Shown here: one piece after another, positions 5,864-14,627 of the stretch
Layout of the letters: each line of letters starts with the position of its first letter
How positions within the stretch are numbered: position 1 is the stretch's first letter
Origin: Desulfobacterales bacterium
GTDB taxonomy: Bacteria > Desulfobacterota > Desulfobacteria > Desulfobacterales > JAHEIW01
DNA: 16,247 nt
Assembly (NCBI GenBank): GCA_030145015.1
Contig: JAQYWI010000126.1
Coordinates: forward strand, 1-16,247
Direction of reading: 5' to 3'
Notes under the pieces: model-generated
What the model saw: only the letters and a program-made list of their open reading frames with translations
The model's database searches: none
What the model was told of the DNA's origin: nothing
Made by a program: the position numbers and the translations under genes

Positions 5864-7165
5864 ATGGACAAGGAACGCCAAAAGATAATCAGAAGTTGGA
5901 AAATGTACGATTGGGCAAATTCTGCATTTGCAACCACCGTCATGGCAGCCGTTCTTCCTGAGTTTTATAGCTCTGTCGCAGGCGCAACACTGGGGAAAAC
6001 GACTGCGACCAGTTATTGGGGATATTCAAATATGATAGCGATGTTAATGATCGCCTTAACTGCACCTATCTTGGGCGCGATCGCAGATCATTCTGTTGCA
6101 AAGAAAAAATTTCTTGGCCTGTTTGCTTTGGTCGGTGTTTTAGCCACATCCCTTTTAATATGTATCGGAAGTGGGATGTGGTTTTATGCGTCGCTCTTAT
6201 ATATTTTTGGAAGAATAGGTTTCGGGGGCGGCAATATTTTTTATGATAGCCTATTGCCCCATGTGGCTAGAGCAGACGAAATTGATAATGTCTCCGCCGG
6301 GGGATATGCGTATGGGTATTTGGGCGGTGGGATTTTGCTGGCGATAAATCTTTTAATGATACTAAAGCCTGCTTTCTTTGGGATTCCTGATGCTGAATGG
6401 GGCTCAAGGATATCTTTTATAACTGTTGGTATCTGGTGGGCTATTTTTTCCATACCCATTTTCAAGAATGTTTCTGAACCTCGGACTATCATTTCGAAAG
6501 ATGAAAGTCCGAATCCTTTTTTGGCCGGATATAAGAGAGTTAAAAAAACCTTCAAAGATATCAAAAAGTTTAAAGAGCTGGCAAAATTTCTCGTGGCCTT
6601 TTGGATTTATAATGACGGGGTGGGCACGATTATTATAATGGCTGTGATTTTTGGAGCGGAAATTGGGATTGGCAGAACCCATTTGATTGGCGCAATCTTA
6701 TTGGTACAATTCCTTGGATTTCCATTTACGCTGATATTTGGCAGGTTGCCCAAAAGAATCGGAACAAAAAACTCCATTCTTATTGCCTTGGGAGTTTACT
6801 CAATTATTGCCGTGCTGGGATATTTCATGAGAGCGCCGCTTCACTTCTGGCTTTTAGCCGTATTGGTTTCATTGGTCCAGGGTGGAACCCAGGCACTTAG
6901 CAGATCTATGTACGGTTCTATGTCCCCACCGTCAAAATCAGCAGAATTTTTTGGTTTTTATAACGTGAGCAGTAAATTTGCGGGTATCGTTGGGCCCTTC
7001 CTCTTCGGAATCGTCGGGCAATTAACAGGTACGAGCAGGATTAGTATTGTGGCCATTGTTCTTTTCTTTGTTATTGGCGGCCTCGTATTGACCACCGTCG
7101 ATCATTCACAAGGAATTAAAGCTGCGCTTTGTGAAGAAGAACAGGAGAGGATTGAAACCGGTTAA
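5864..7165 (+). CDS. UMF1-type major facilitator superfamily transporter
   Basis: The 433-residue protein is almost wholly hydrophobic, with about twelve membrane helices. Its start, SWKMYDWANSAFATTVMAAV, is the signature of the UMF1 family, the bacterial relatives of the yeast vacuolar effluxer Atg22. A loop with GAIADHSVAKKK between helices 2 and 3 matches the MFS motif position, and a charged central loop (about residues 200-240) separates the two six-helix halves. AAAGGA lies six bases before the ATG, supporting the start. The substrate is unknown; amino acid or small-molecule efflux is suggested only by analogy. The coding sequence appears more AT-rich than the activase and efflux genes, which may mean separate origin, but I have not measured it. 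Confidence 0.88.
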   Translation: MDKERQKIIRSWKMYDWANSAFATTVMAAVLPEFYSSVAGATLGKTTATSYWGYSNMIAMLMIALTAPILGAIADHSVAKKKFLGLFALVGVLATSLLICIGSGMWFYASLLYIFGRIGFGGGNIFYDSLLPHVARADEIDNVSAGGYAYGYLGGGILLAINLLMILKPAFFGIPDAEWGSRISFITVGIWWAIFSIPIFKNVSEPRTIISKDESPNPFLAGYKRVKKTFKDIKKFKELAKFLVAFWIYNDGVGTIIIMAVIFGAEIGIGRTHLIGAILLVQFLGFPFTLIFGRLPKRIGTKNSILIALGVYSIIAVLGYFMRAPLHFWLLAVLVSLVQGGTQALSRSMYGSMSPPSKSAEFFGFYNVSSKFAGIVGPFLFGIVGQLTGTSRISIVAIVLFFVIGGLVLTTVDHSQGIKAALCEEEQERIETG

Positions 7166-7276
7166 ATCTGCCATGTAAGGAATTATCAGCCCGATCGTGT
7201 TTAAATGGCCAAGATAAATTCTTCCAAGAAACGCTGATCTCTGAAGGCGGAAGCTTACGGAGATCTATGATTTGGC

Positions 7277-7354
7277 TTATCTTCCGACCGACACGTCGCC
7301 ATCGTATCGGGGCTCGGGCAACTGGATCTTATGTGGCGGGGTTGCCGGTGACAT
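7277..7354 (-). pseudogene. Possible remnant of a SagB-type nitroreductase N-terminus
   Basis: On the minus strand a 25-codon frame from ATG 7354 to a stop at 7277-7279 reads MSPATPPHK, then IQLPEPRYDGDVSV. The second part resembles the conserved start of SagB/ThcOx-type nitroreductase domains, which usually goes on to a run of Arg before the flavin-binding region. Here that part is missing and a stop follows at once. It lies just past the activase stop on the same strand. The match is short and made from memory, so chance is possible. The rest of 7166-7376 shows no gene and no clear terminator for either convergent neighbour. Confidence 0.3.
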
Positions 7355-7376
7355 GGCTTCACATCTTGCGGTCAAT

Positions 7377-10300
7377 TTAGCTTTGGTATTTTATTATGTG
7401 GTTATGCAAGCGTTCGGCCCGTAAGCAGAATGTTTCCAGTTTAGCGTCAATGAGTTGCGGGAAAGGAGAGCCATCGCTTTCAATTGCCAGAAATGGCAGC
7501 TCATCGATATCGGCAAGGATGGCCTTAAGTTGATGGTTTTGCGGTTCGGTAGCCAGCTTTTCTTTGGCGGTCATGGTTTCGTTTAAAATAGCCTCCGACA
7601 ACCGATTGGGCATGCATCCAAACGGACCGATGGCGATGACACCGCAAGAATGGGAAACGATCTCGGTCATAGATCCCCCGATGGTAATAATCGCTTCCCC
7701 TGGAAGGTTTTTGGATATGTAGGTTGAGGCATTATTGATGAAGGTGTCGATATCGAGGGGCTCAGCGTGCACCAGTCCTGATTCGGAAAGAATCGATTTG
7801 ATTCGTTTTTCGTAACGGACCTGGAATTTGCTGCGGATTTTAAATTTGAGCTTTTCCATCATCGTCATGGGTTCGGCGCATTGCAGCCCTTGATTGACCA
7901 TGTTGTTGCAATATAACACCCATTCGGCAACCGGTGCACAACTGGTGGCAAACCCTTTTTCAGCCAAACGTTCGGTGATATTTTGCCGGGAGAGCCCATC
8001 CCGGCGCACAAATATTTCTCCTGCCAGGGTGATGGTCGGAACCTTTTCCGGCGGTTGCTTCAGGGGAATTTGGCGCAGATTCCCGGCAGTGTGCCTCAAT
8101 TGCTTTTCAAGCCCTGAAAATCCCCCGCTTTGCAGCGCGGTTAAAATTGACTCCCACTCCGCCGCAAATATCTCCAATGCGTTTTGCGGGTCAACGGCAT
8201 TGGCCAGAATCATCGATCGGATATCTTCCATGACATCGGACGCAACAACTGCCCACCAGGCCCGGGTGTCAAAATCTTTATCCATCCCCACATAACCGTC
8301 TTCGGCCGACAGCGTAAACAAGGCCACGTCCGGAATTTGAAGCCGTTTGAGGAGATCCTCCATAAAAATATAATATTGCCCGAAGCGGCACGGCCCGGAG
8401 CCGGTGGCAAAGAAGTAGACGACGACTTCATCTTCTCTTCTGCCGTTATTAATGTAATCCAGGAGGGCACCGGTCGTCAGGATCAGCGGCAGACATTCTT
8501 TACAGGATGTGTTGGCACGCCCCAGCTTTAGCACGGCTTCGTCAGCGGGCCGATGTGCTTTGGCATTAAACCCCGATCCTTTCAAGACGGCCGCAAATGC
8601 CTCGGAGAGTAACTTGCCCATGGATGGCATCAGCACCGTAACACGCGGATCGGTCATCGCGATGGCCTCACCGGAAGATGTTATCACGTTTACGGTTCCG
8701 TTTTGATTGGCGATCTGAGCCGGGGAAAACGCCTTGCTTTGGTGAATGATTTTTTTCTGAGCGACCAGCTGCCGGTAGGCCTTTACGATATCCAAAAAGG
8801 CCTCGACGCGGGTTTCCAGGCCCGCATCCGCGGTGTGGCTGTCCAGTTCCAATGTCAATGAAGGTTTGCGGCCCATGATTTCTCTGAAATAACCGACCAC
8901 AAATGAATCCGGTCCGCAGGAAAAGTTGGTGATATAAGTGCCGAAGAGCTGGGGGTGGCGTTCGACCAGCCGACCCGCTTTCATCATTATTTGGCCCATT
9001 CCCCAGTACATATGACGCTTGGAGCGCTCTTGGTCGAATCTGAGAAAATCCAGCGGTATCACCTGAATGCCTCGGGAGGCGAATTTATGGGGGATGCCCA
9101 TGTGGGCCTCATCGGCATATCCATTATAGGGCCGGGAGAAAATAACCACCGCGCATTTATCCGGATCGGCTTCAAGTTCCGCCAGGGCGATCTGGCCGAT
9201 GGTTTGCATTTCCGTCATGCAATCGAGTTGTTTCTGCAGTGCTTTATCAAATGCTTTTTCAGCCGCTTTGCGTTTTAATCCCATTTGCATTGCGGATTGA
9301 ATCAAAGGCCCGCGGGCATCATCTATTCCCTCTGACAGATCAATCAGCGGGGCCAACAGCCTGGTGCCGTCCTGGGCGAGCTGGTCCAGCTTTTTGCGAA
9401 AAGTGGTTTGCAGAAAAAATGTTTCGCCCTGAACCAGAGGGCACACCTGGGATTGTGAATTCGCAGCGGCATTTTTGTCGTCGGGTACCGCTTTGAAGTG
9501 CGGTAGAAAAATATAGTCGGGTGGCGGGTTGGATTCGATTAGCGAATAGAAAAAGCCATGGGCCAGTTCAACCGGATAGCAAAAAGGTGCATTGCGCTGG
9601 TCGATACCTTCCTGGGAGGGCTCTTGAGGTAAAATAACCTTGTAGCCCAGTTCAGAGAAAAAATTAGAATACAACGGGTAATAGGTGTTAATCAAAAAGC
9701 TTCGGTTAAATCCAACAACCCCCCGTTGTTGGATGCCCATTTCCGCCGGGGGACGCGCCCCATATTTTTCAAATATAAGTTGCTGGCGCATTTTAACGAG
9801 ATCCAGCTTTTTGACATCATAACGGACATTGTGGCGCAGATTATAATAGCGGTTGCAGGCGCCGCCAAAAGGATATTTTTTGCCTTCCACCCGGATCATG
9901 GCGATTTCACAGCGCCGGTCGCATTTTTCCTTTCCGCCTTTGCATACAAATGGCTTTTCGTAGGTAACTTCACGGTTTGCCAGGTTCTGAAGGTCAAAAT
10001 GGGTTGCGGGCATCAAGCCCTGATCAATTCGATTCTTAACTTCAAGTGCAACGCCAAATGCGCCCATGAGTCCGGGTTCCGGCGGAACAATAATGGGTTT
10101 ACCGACCAGGGAGGCCATGGCCAGCGGCACGGCTTCGTTGTAACAAACGCCGCCCTGCATAAATACTTTTTCACCCACCGGCCGATTGCCTTTTACCCGG
10201 TTTGCATAGTTCATGCAGATGGAATAAACCAGTCCGGCAACAATGTCTTCATGCCGGACGCCTTCATGGATGGCGTTTTTTATATCGGAGGCAATAAATG

Positions 10301-11762
10301 CGGCACACTGGTCGTTAAAATTCGGCGGTTGCTCCCCCTGCATGGCCGCCCCGGCGATTTTTTCCATTTCAACACCCAGGGTTTCGTGGGCCGATTCTTC
10401 TAAAAAAGAGCCGGTGCCGGCCGAACAGGCTTCGTTCATGGCATAATCGGACGGCACCCCATTGGTGATGTAGGTGTATTTGGCGTCCTGTCCTCCGATT
10501 TCGAAAATGGTGTCGACTTTGGGATCAAAGTATACCGCGGCGGTGGCATGGGCGATGATCTCGTTGATGACGCCGTCGCTGAGCGCATGTAAACCGGCAA
10601 TCTGACGGCCGGAGCCGCAAATCCCGATGCCGATAATCGATATTTGGGCCGGATCCAACTGCGACTCGATCTGATCTAAAATGGAGCGATAACATAGCCG
10701 GGAAGCGCCGACCGGATCACCGTTGGTACGCAGGTACACCGAGGCCAACATGGCATCATCTGATTTACGCAGCAGCACCGCTTTGGTTGTGGTGGAACCG
10801 ACATCCAGACCTAAAATACAGACGTCGCCGGGGCGAATGTGCCCTTTTTCGATGGTTTTAAATTCCACCTGAGATGCGAAATTTTTTAGCGGCGGCAGCG
10901 TGTCGAAGGATGTGACTTCTAAATGAAACAGATTCGCCGGACCCTGATAAGGGGCTGTTTCGTGTTCAAACGCCCATAACGCGGCGCCCAATGCCTCGAA
11001 ATAGGGCGCTTCATCCGGTACCATCAGTCCCGGTATTTCCTGTCGCAAGTATTCGATCATCATGCGGTTGCGTGCGGTGCCTCCGGTTACCATCAAATTG
11101 CGCCGTTCCACTTTTTTGAGGAGTTCCAGAATTTTGCTGGCCATCATTTTGCATAGTCCGGCGGTGACCTGTGATTTTGGAATCCCTTTATTGGTGGCGT
11201 GGGTACAATCGGATTTGCAGAATACCGAGCAGCGGCCGGAAACGTGATGGGGCAATTCTACGGAGGCCCATTGGGCGGCTTCATCCAGCGAAACATTCAT
11301 GCGCCGTAGTTGCTGCAAAAAGAACTCACCGGTGCCCGAGGCACATTTGTTTCCGGTGATGACATTGGATATGCGTCCGGATCGATCCAAAGCATAGACC
11401 ATAAAGGTCTCCCCACCGGCAGAAATTACGGCCGGGCAGGCGACATCTGACGGTTTGATATATTGATAGGCATATTCGACGGCTTCAGGCTCGGATATGG
11501 AGGTCAGCTTTACAAATTTACGGAATTTGCGCCCGGTGGCAGCGATGGTGTCAAATGAATTCAGATCCAGCTGCTCAAAAGCCTTTAACAGGGTCTGCTT
11601 GGGATCGCCTTCATGGGGATACAGGGCGTAGTCAATCAGGGTCGGTTTTGGATCCTGTTGTGGACTGCCGGAACTTCGATCGATCGGCTCCAGTTTCAAC
11701 TGCACAATGGATATGGTCGATGCCCCCAGACAGATACCCAAAGATTTTATCGTTTCAGCCAT
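7377..11762 (-). CDS. Fused acyl-CoA dehydratase activase (two BcrAD/BadFG ATPase domains plus dehydratase-like region)
   Basis: This 1461-residue cytoplasmic protein belongs to the activase family of 2-hydroxyacyl-CoA dehydratases and benzoyl-CoA reductases, which uses ATP to drive an electron into an iron-sulfur enzyme. ATPase domain 1 is at about residues 7-266 and domain 2 at about 316-576 (LDVGSTTTKA, IGGQDAKY, TGGTA and QGGVCYNEA motifs). Both keep the two Cys that hold the bridging [4Fe-4S] cluster in HgdC (C140, C178; C446, C486). A Cys-rich patch follows (607-636), then DUF2229 (about 680-900) and HgdA/HgdB-like segments with SCKECLP and GPFGCMPNR. Domain 1 lacks the phosphate-binding Asp and Lys (Cys11, Ser18). 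Start at 11762 is preferred because AAGGA lies five bases upstream; the frame extends 53 codons further but that part is not family-like. No separate dehydratase, CoA transferase or electron donor is in the window, so the substrate is unknown. Confidence 0.9.
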   Translation of the reverse strand: MAETIKSLGICLGASTISIVQLKLEPIDRSSGSPQQDPKPTLIDYALYPHEGDPKQTLLKAFEQLDLNSFDTIAATGRKFRKFVKLTSISEPEAVEYAYQYIKPSDVACPAVISAGGETFMVYALDRSGRISNVITGNKCASGTGEFFLQQLRRMNVSLDEAAQWASVELPHHVSGRCSVFCKSDCTHATNKGIPKSQVTAGLCKMMASKILELLKKVERRNLMVTGGTARNRMMIEYLRQEIPGLMVPDEAPYFEALGAALWAFEHETAPYQGPANLFHLEVTSFDTLPPLKNFASQVEFKTIEKGHIRPGDVCILGLDVGSTTTKAVLLRKSDDAMLASVYLRTNGDPVGASRLCYRSILDQIESQLDPAQISIIGIGICGSGRQIAGLHALSDGVINEIIAHATAAVYFDPKVDTIFEIGGQDAKYTYITNGVPSDYAMNEACSAGTGSFLEESAHETLGVEMEKIAGAAMQGEQPPNFNDQCAAFIASDIKNAIHEGVRHEDIVAGLVYSICMNYANRVKGNRPVGEKVFMQGGVCYNEAVPLAMASLVGKPIIVPPEPGLMGAFGVALEVKNRIDQGLMPATHFDLQNLANREVTYEKPFVCKGGKEKCDRRCEIAMIRVEGKKYPFGGACNRYYNLRHNVRYDVKKLDLVKMRQQLIFEKYGARPPAEMGIQQRGVVGFNRSFLINTYYPLYSNFFSELGYKVILPQEPSQEGIDQRNAPFCYPVELAHGFFYSLIESNPPPDYIFLPHFKAVPDDKNAAANSQSQVCPLVQGETFFLQTTFRKKLDQLAQDGTRLLAPLIDLSEGIDDARGPLIQSAMQMGLKRKAAEKAFDKALQKQLDCMTEMQTIGQIALAELEADPDKCAVVIFSRPYNGYADEAHMGIPHKFASRGIQVIPLDFLRFDQERSKRHMYWGMGQIMMKAGRLVERHPQLFGTYITNFSCGPDSFVVGYFREIMGRKPSLTLELDSHTADAGLETRVEAFLDIVKAYRQLVAQKKIIHQSKAFSPAQIANQNGTVNVITSSGEAIAMTDPRVTVLMPSMGKLLSEAFAAVLKGSGFNAKAHRPADEAVLKLGRANTSCKECLPLILTTGALLDYINNGRREDEVVVYFFATGSGPCRFGQYYIFMEDLLKRLQIPDVALFTLSAEDGYVGMDKDFDTRAWWAVVASDVMEDIRSMILANAVDPQNALEIFAAEWESILTALQSGGFSGLEKQLRHTAGNLRQIPLKQPPEKVPTITLAGEIFVRRDGLSRQNITERLAEKGFATSCAPVAEWVLYCNNMVNQGLQCAEPMTMMEKLKFKIRSKFQVRYEKRIKSILSESGLVHAEPLDIDTFINNASTYISKNLPGEAIITIGGSMTEIVSHSCGVIAIGPFGCMPNRLSEAILNETMTAKEKLATEPQNHQLKAILADIDELPFLAIESDGSPFPQLIDAKLETFCLRAERLHNHIIKYQS

Positions 11763-12154
11763 TGATTCCTTTTCAACTCTCCATTGATTAAATCTTTTCC
11801 TATTTTGAATAGCAGGTGTTCTAAAATTTCCTATTGGGAATGATTGTGGCCCAATATTCGGTTCATGCCATAGCAGGCCTGAAACCTGATTATGGAATTC
11901 ATTTTCCAAATATCCGGTCACCCGAAGGTGGGCAAAAAATTATGCCCGGTCTTTTGGAGCGATCATCAAAACCAAAAAGCCGGCATTTCCGGAAAGGCTA
12001 TCAAACAGGCGATGCACGCATTCGGCAATTCTTTAAACCTCCGTGATAGACGTTTATGCTGATTTGGGTGTCTTTACCTTCAGCGCCTGTTTGGTAAATT
12101 TTCTTCTACTTTAATTTGAACTGACTTGCAAGGCTTATATTTATTTAAAATAGC
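11763..12154. other. Intergenic region between divergent activase and TetR genes
   Basis: It holds the upstream signals of the activase gene, which I cannot identify. Small features are the palindrome TTTCCGGAAA (11986-11995) and a weak hairpin TTTACC/GGTAAA around 12072-12099. The 70-codon frame on the plus strand has no recognisable protein character. Nothing else is seen. Confidence 0.4.
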
Positions 12155-12188
12155 TTGACACTAAAACGGTTGTTTAATACAAACGTTT
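12155..12188 (+). promoter_or_regulatory. Promoter with TetR-type operator upstream of the efflux operon
   Basis: TTGACA at 12155-12160 is a perfect -35; TACAAA after 17 bases (12178-12183) is the best -10. Overlapping this is AAACGGTTGT-N5-ACAAACGTTT (12164-12188), a palindrome with one mismatch in ten-base arms, typical of TetR-family operators. It starts 24 bp before the TetR start codon, so autorepression by the encoded regulator is likely. Confidence 0.7.
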
Positions 12189-12211
12189 GAAACTTTCAAA
12201 GGATAAGACCC

Positions 12212-12880
12212 ATGGATGCCGGCACAAACCAAAAAAACGCTAAGAATGATTGCACCAAGGAACGCATTCTCGATAAAGCTGAAGCACTGTTTGCCTTAAA
12301 GGGCTACGATGCGGTCAGTGTCAGAGAAATTACCGCTGCAGCCAACTGCAACCTTGCAGGCGTAAATTACCACTTCGGCAATAAGCAAAACCTTTATCTG
12401 GAAGTGTTCCGGTCCCGCTGGTTGCCGCACGCCATACGGATCCAAGAATGTTTTCGGGAATCCCTGGAGGCCAACGGAACCCTGACACCATCAATCGTTG
12501 TTGAATCTCTGGCCCGGGCCTTTATAGAAGGGCCCCTTTCTGAGGAAGAGCGCAAGCGCCACCACCGGTTGATTTCCGGTGAATTGGCCAAACCCACGGC
12601 GGCGTTCAAGATGATCGCCGACCAGGCCTTGAGACCTTTATTTGAAAATTTGCTGCAAGACCTGCGCTCCGCCCTGTCGGATGATATTGAGGAGGAAAGG
12701 CTGGCCCTGAACATCTTTAGTGTGTTTGGAATGGTGCTTTGCTTCAACTTTGCAAGGCCCCTGATCAGCAGCTTTATGGGCTGTGATAATGATGCGGACT
12801 TCAAAGGGCGTTTGATTGATCATATTGTTGAATTTTCCATAAATGGATTGGGCGCTAAATCAAAGGAGACCCGGTTATGA
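12212..12880 (+). CDS. TetR/AcrR family transcriptional regulator (CecR-like)
   Basis: The 222-residue protein has a TetR N-terminal helix-turn-helix at about residues 16-62 (ERILDKAEALFALKGYDAVS, then AANCNLAGVNYHFGNKQNLY). The ligand-binding C-terminal part resembles the CecR (YbiH)/DUF1956 subgroup, whose members often repress efflux genes. AAAGGA eight bases before the ATG supports the start. A palindrome overlaps its promoter, so autorepression released by a small ligand is likely. Its last codons overlap the start of the outer-membrane channel gene by four bases (ATGA), which points to one translationally coupled operon. The ligand is not known. Confidence 0.9.
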   Translation: MDAGTNQKNAKNDCTKERILDKAEALFALKGYDAVSVREITAAANCNLAGVNYHFGNKQNLYLEVFRSRWLPHAIRIQECFRESLEANGTLTPSIVVESLARAFIEGPLSEEERKRHHRLISGELAKPTAAFKMIADQALRPLFENLLQDLRSALSDDIEEERLALNIFSVFGMVLCFNFARPLISSFMGCDNDADFKGRLIDHIVEFSINGLGAKSKETRL

Positions 12881-14352
12881 AACACTGGATTTGTATATTC
12901 AGCTTAACGCTTATTTTATTTGCAGGCCTGACCGGCTGCATCAATTTAGGCCCTGATTACCAGCGTCCCGATTTGAATATAGAGATTCCGGAATCCTACG
13001 AGAATGACCAGACCGAGCCGGCTGCCAATCCGGTTATTGCGGATCGCTGGTGGCAGGATTTTGGCGACGCGGAACTCAATGTGCTGGTTGAAGAGGTCTT
13101 AAAACGAAACTGGGATTTGAAGCAGGCCGCCGCCCGGATCATCGAAGCCCGAGCCCGATATGTTCAGGTGAGTGCAGACCGCTGGCCCCAGGTAGGCTTT
13201 GATTATGATTGGGATAAACGTCACTCCGGCGCCGGTAATCTCGGCCGCGGCGAGACGATTACCACCCATCAGCTGACCTTTCCGGCGCTTTTTGAAATCG
13301 ATCTCTGGAGTCGTCTGGCTAAAGCTTCCAAGGCGGCACGGGATGATATTCTGGTTGATGAAGAAAACCGCCGCACCCTGGCCCAGACCCTGGTGGCGGA
13401 AACCATCAATCTGTATCTTCAGATTGAGGCGCTGGAACGCAGGCTGCAAATTGCCGAGCAGAGCATCGAGGCTTTTAAGCGAAGTTTGCAGTTTGTCGAG
13501 ACGCGTTACCGACGGGGTCTGATTTCCGTGTTGGATGTGCGGCAGGCACGGCGTATTCTGGCCGGAGCTGAAACGCGGGTACCCGCGTTGCAGCAGCAAC
13601 TGGGGGTCAGTCAGCAGCAGTTATCGGTTTTGCTGGGCCGCTATCCCGAAACCCGGCCGGCCCGGCTCCAGCCTGAAGACTACTACCGCAGACCGGATGC
13701 GGTACCCGCCGGTTTGCCGTCGACGTTGCTGTTAAGACGACCGGATATCAGGGCCGCAGAGGCGCGCTTGGAGGCTTTAACCCAGCGGATCGGTTCGGCC
13801 AAAGCGGCACGCTTTCCGGCCATTACATTAACCGGTAATTACGGCTGGAACTCCGATGAGACCAACGGGCTTTTTAAAAGCGACAGTCTTATCTGGAACT
13901 TTTCCCGCGGTGTTGTTCAACCGTTGATGGATGCCGGCCGCCTAAAAGCCCGCCAGCGGGGGGTTGAAGCTCAGTACGAGCAGGCCGTATCCGATTATGC
14001 CGACACGGTTTTAAATGCATTTGCCGAAGTGGAAGGCGCCTTGCTGATTCGCAAAAAGCAGCTTGAACGCCGGCAACGCGAGCTTAGATTTTTAGAGGAA
14101 GCCCGCGCCACCCAGCGGGTGGCTCAAAACCGCTATTTAAGAGGTCTGGTGCAATACATAGATGTGCTTGACGCCCAACAGACGCGTTTTATAGCCGAAG
14201 AGAATCTGACCCTGGTGGATTTGAACATTTTAACCAACCGCGTCAACCTTCATCGTGCCCTGGGCGGCAGCTGGGCGGTGCCCGAACCGATCGTGGTCAA
14301 AGGAGACGGGCCCTTTTTTAAATTTAAAACCAAAGACACGACTTACAAGTAA
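12877..14352 (+). CDS. Outer-membrane efflux channel lipoprotein (NodT/OprM family)
   Basis: The 491-residue protein starts with a lipoprotein signal ending L18-T19-G20-C21, then NLGPDYQRP, the usual N-terminus of NodT-type outer-membrane factors of RND and related pumps. Two outer-membrane efflux repeats follow, each with long helices (EARARYVQVSADRWPQVGF in the first, IGSAKAARFPAITLTGNYG in the second) and the LLLRRPDIRAAEARL segment between them. It would form a trimeric TolC-like tunnel across the outer membrane. The gene is coupled to the TetR gene. No periplasmic adaptor or inner-membrane pump is in the window: downstream comes only fold-back element B and a convergent gene, so the channel is an orphan here or its operon has been broken. 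Confidence 0.92.
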   Translation: MKHWICIFSLTLILFAGLTGCINLGPDYQRPDLNIEIPESYENDQTEPAANPVIADRWWQDFGDAELNVLVEEVLKRNWDLKQAAARIIEARARYVQVSADRWPQVGFDYDWDKRHSGAGNLGRGETITTHQLTFPALFEIDLWSRLAKASKAARDDILVDEENRRTLAQTLVAETINLYLQIEALERRLQIAEQSIEAFKRSLQFVETRYRRGLISVLDVRQARRILAGAETRVPALQQQLGVSQQQLSVLLGRYPETRPARLQPEDYYRRPDAVPAGLPSTLLLRRPDIRAAEARLEALTQRIGSAKAARFPAITLTGNYGWNSDETNGLFKSDSLIWNFSRGVVQPLMDAGRLKARQRGVEAQYEQAVSDYADTVLNAFAEVEGALLIRKKQLERRQRELRFLEEARATQRVAQNRYLRGLVQYIDVLDAQQTRFIAEENLTLVDLNILTNRVNLHRALGGSWAVPEPIVVKGDGPFFKFKTKDTTYK

Positions 14353-14372
14353 ATCCAAAATCAGCCGCATTT

Positions 14373-14587
14373 ATCTCAAAATCAGCAGTTCACTTTCGAA
14401 GACAGAGAAAAATAAAGTTATAAGTGCCTAAAGTGAACTAAAGTGAGCTAAAGTGCCTGGAGTTAAGGAATTCTGCCCGTCGAGAGCCTCAGGGTCGAAC
14501 GACCATTTTAAAAAAGATGGAGCGCAGCGAGACCATAACTTTAGTCACTTTAGGCATTTTAGCTCATTTTAGGCACTTCTAGTTATA
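14373..14587. repeat. Fold-back (MITE-like) element B
   Basis: The flank module (14373-14410) matches that of element A: ATCTCAAAA, 13 variable bases, TTCGAAGACAGAGAAA. Arms made of GTGCCTAAA/GTGAGCTAAA words (about 14416-14464) pair with an inverted arm (about 14535-14587). The core between them is the reverse complement of the core of A: GAATTCT box (14468-14474), one 14-bp unit (14476-14489), one 13-bp unit (14491-14503) and the 21-bp box (14516-14536, 20 of 21 bases identical to A). It sits between the ends of two convergent genes, where such a hairpin could also stop transcription from both sides. Confidence 0.8.
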
Positions 14588-14627
14588 GAACACAGCTATC
14601 GGGCGTGAAATGAATTTTTTGAAAAAA

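Noticed and set aside
9726..10403. 225-codon plus-strand frame inside the activase gene
   Set aside because: Antisense to conserved activase domain 2; an artefact of codon composition.
11763..11921. 53-codon N-terminal extension of the activase
   Set aside because: The start at 11762 has a good ribosome site and the family N-terminus; the extension has no family-like residues.
11834..12046. 70-codon plus-strand frame upstream of the TetR gene
   Set aside because: No ribosome site, no recognisable domain, overlaps the upstream region of the divergent gene.
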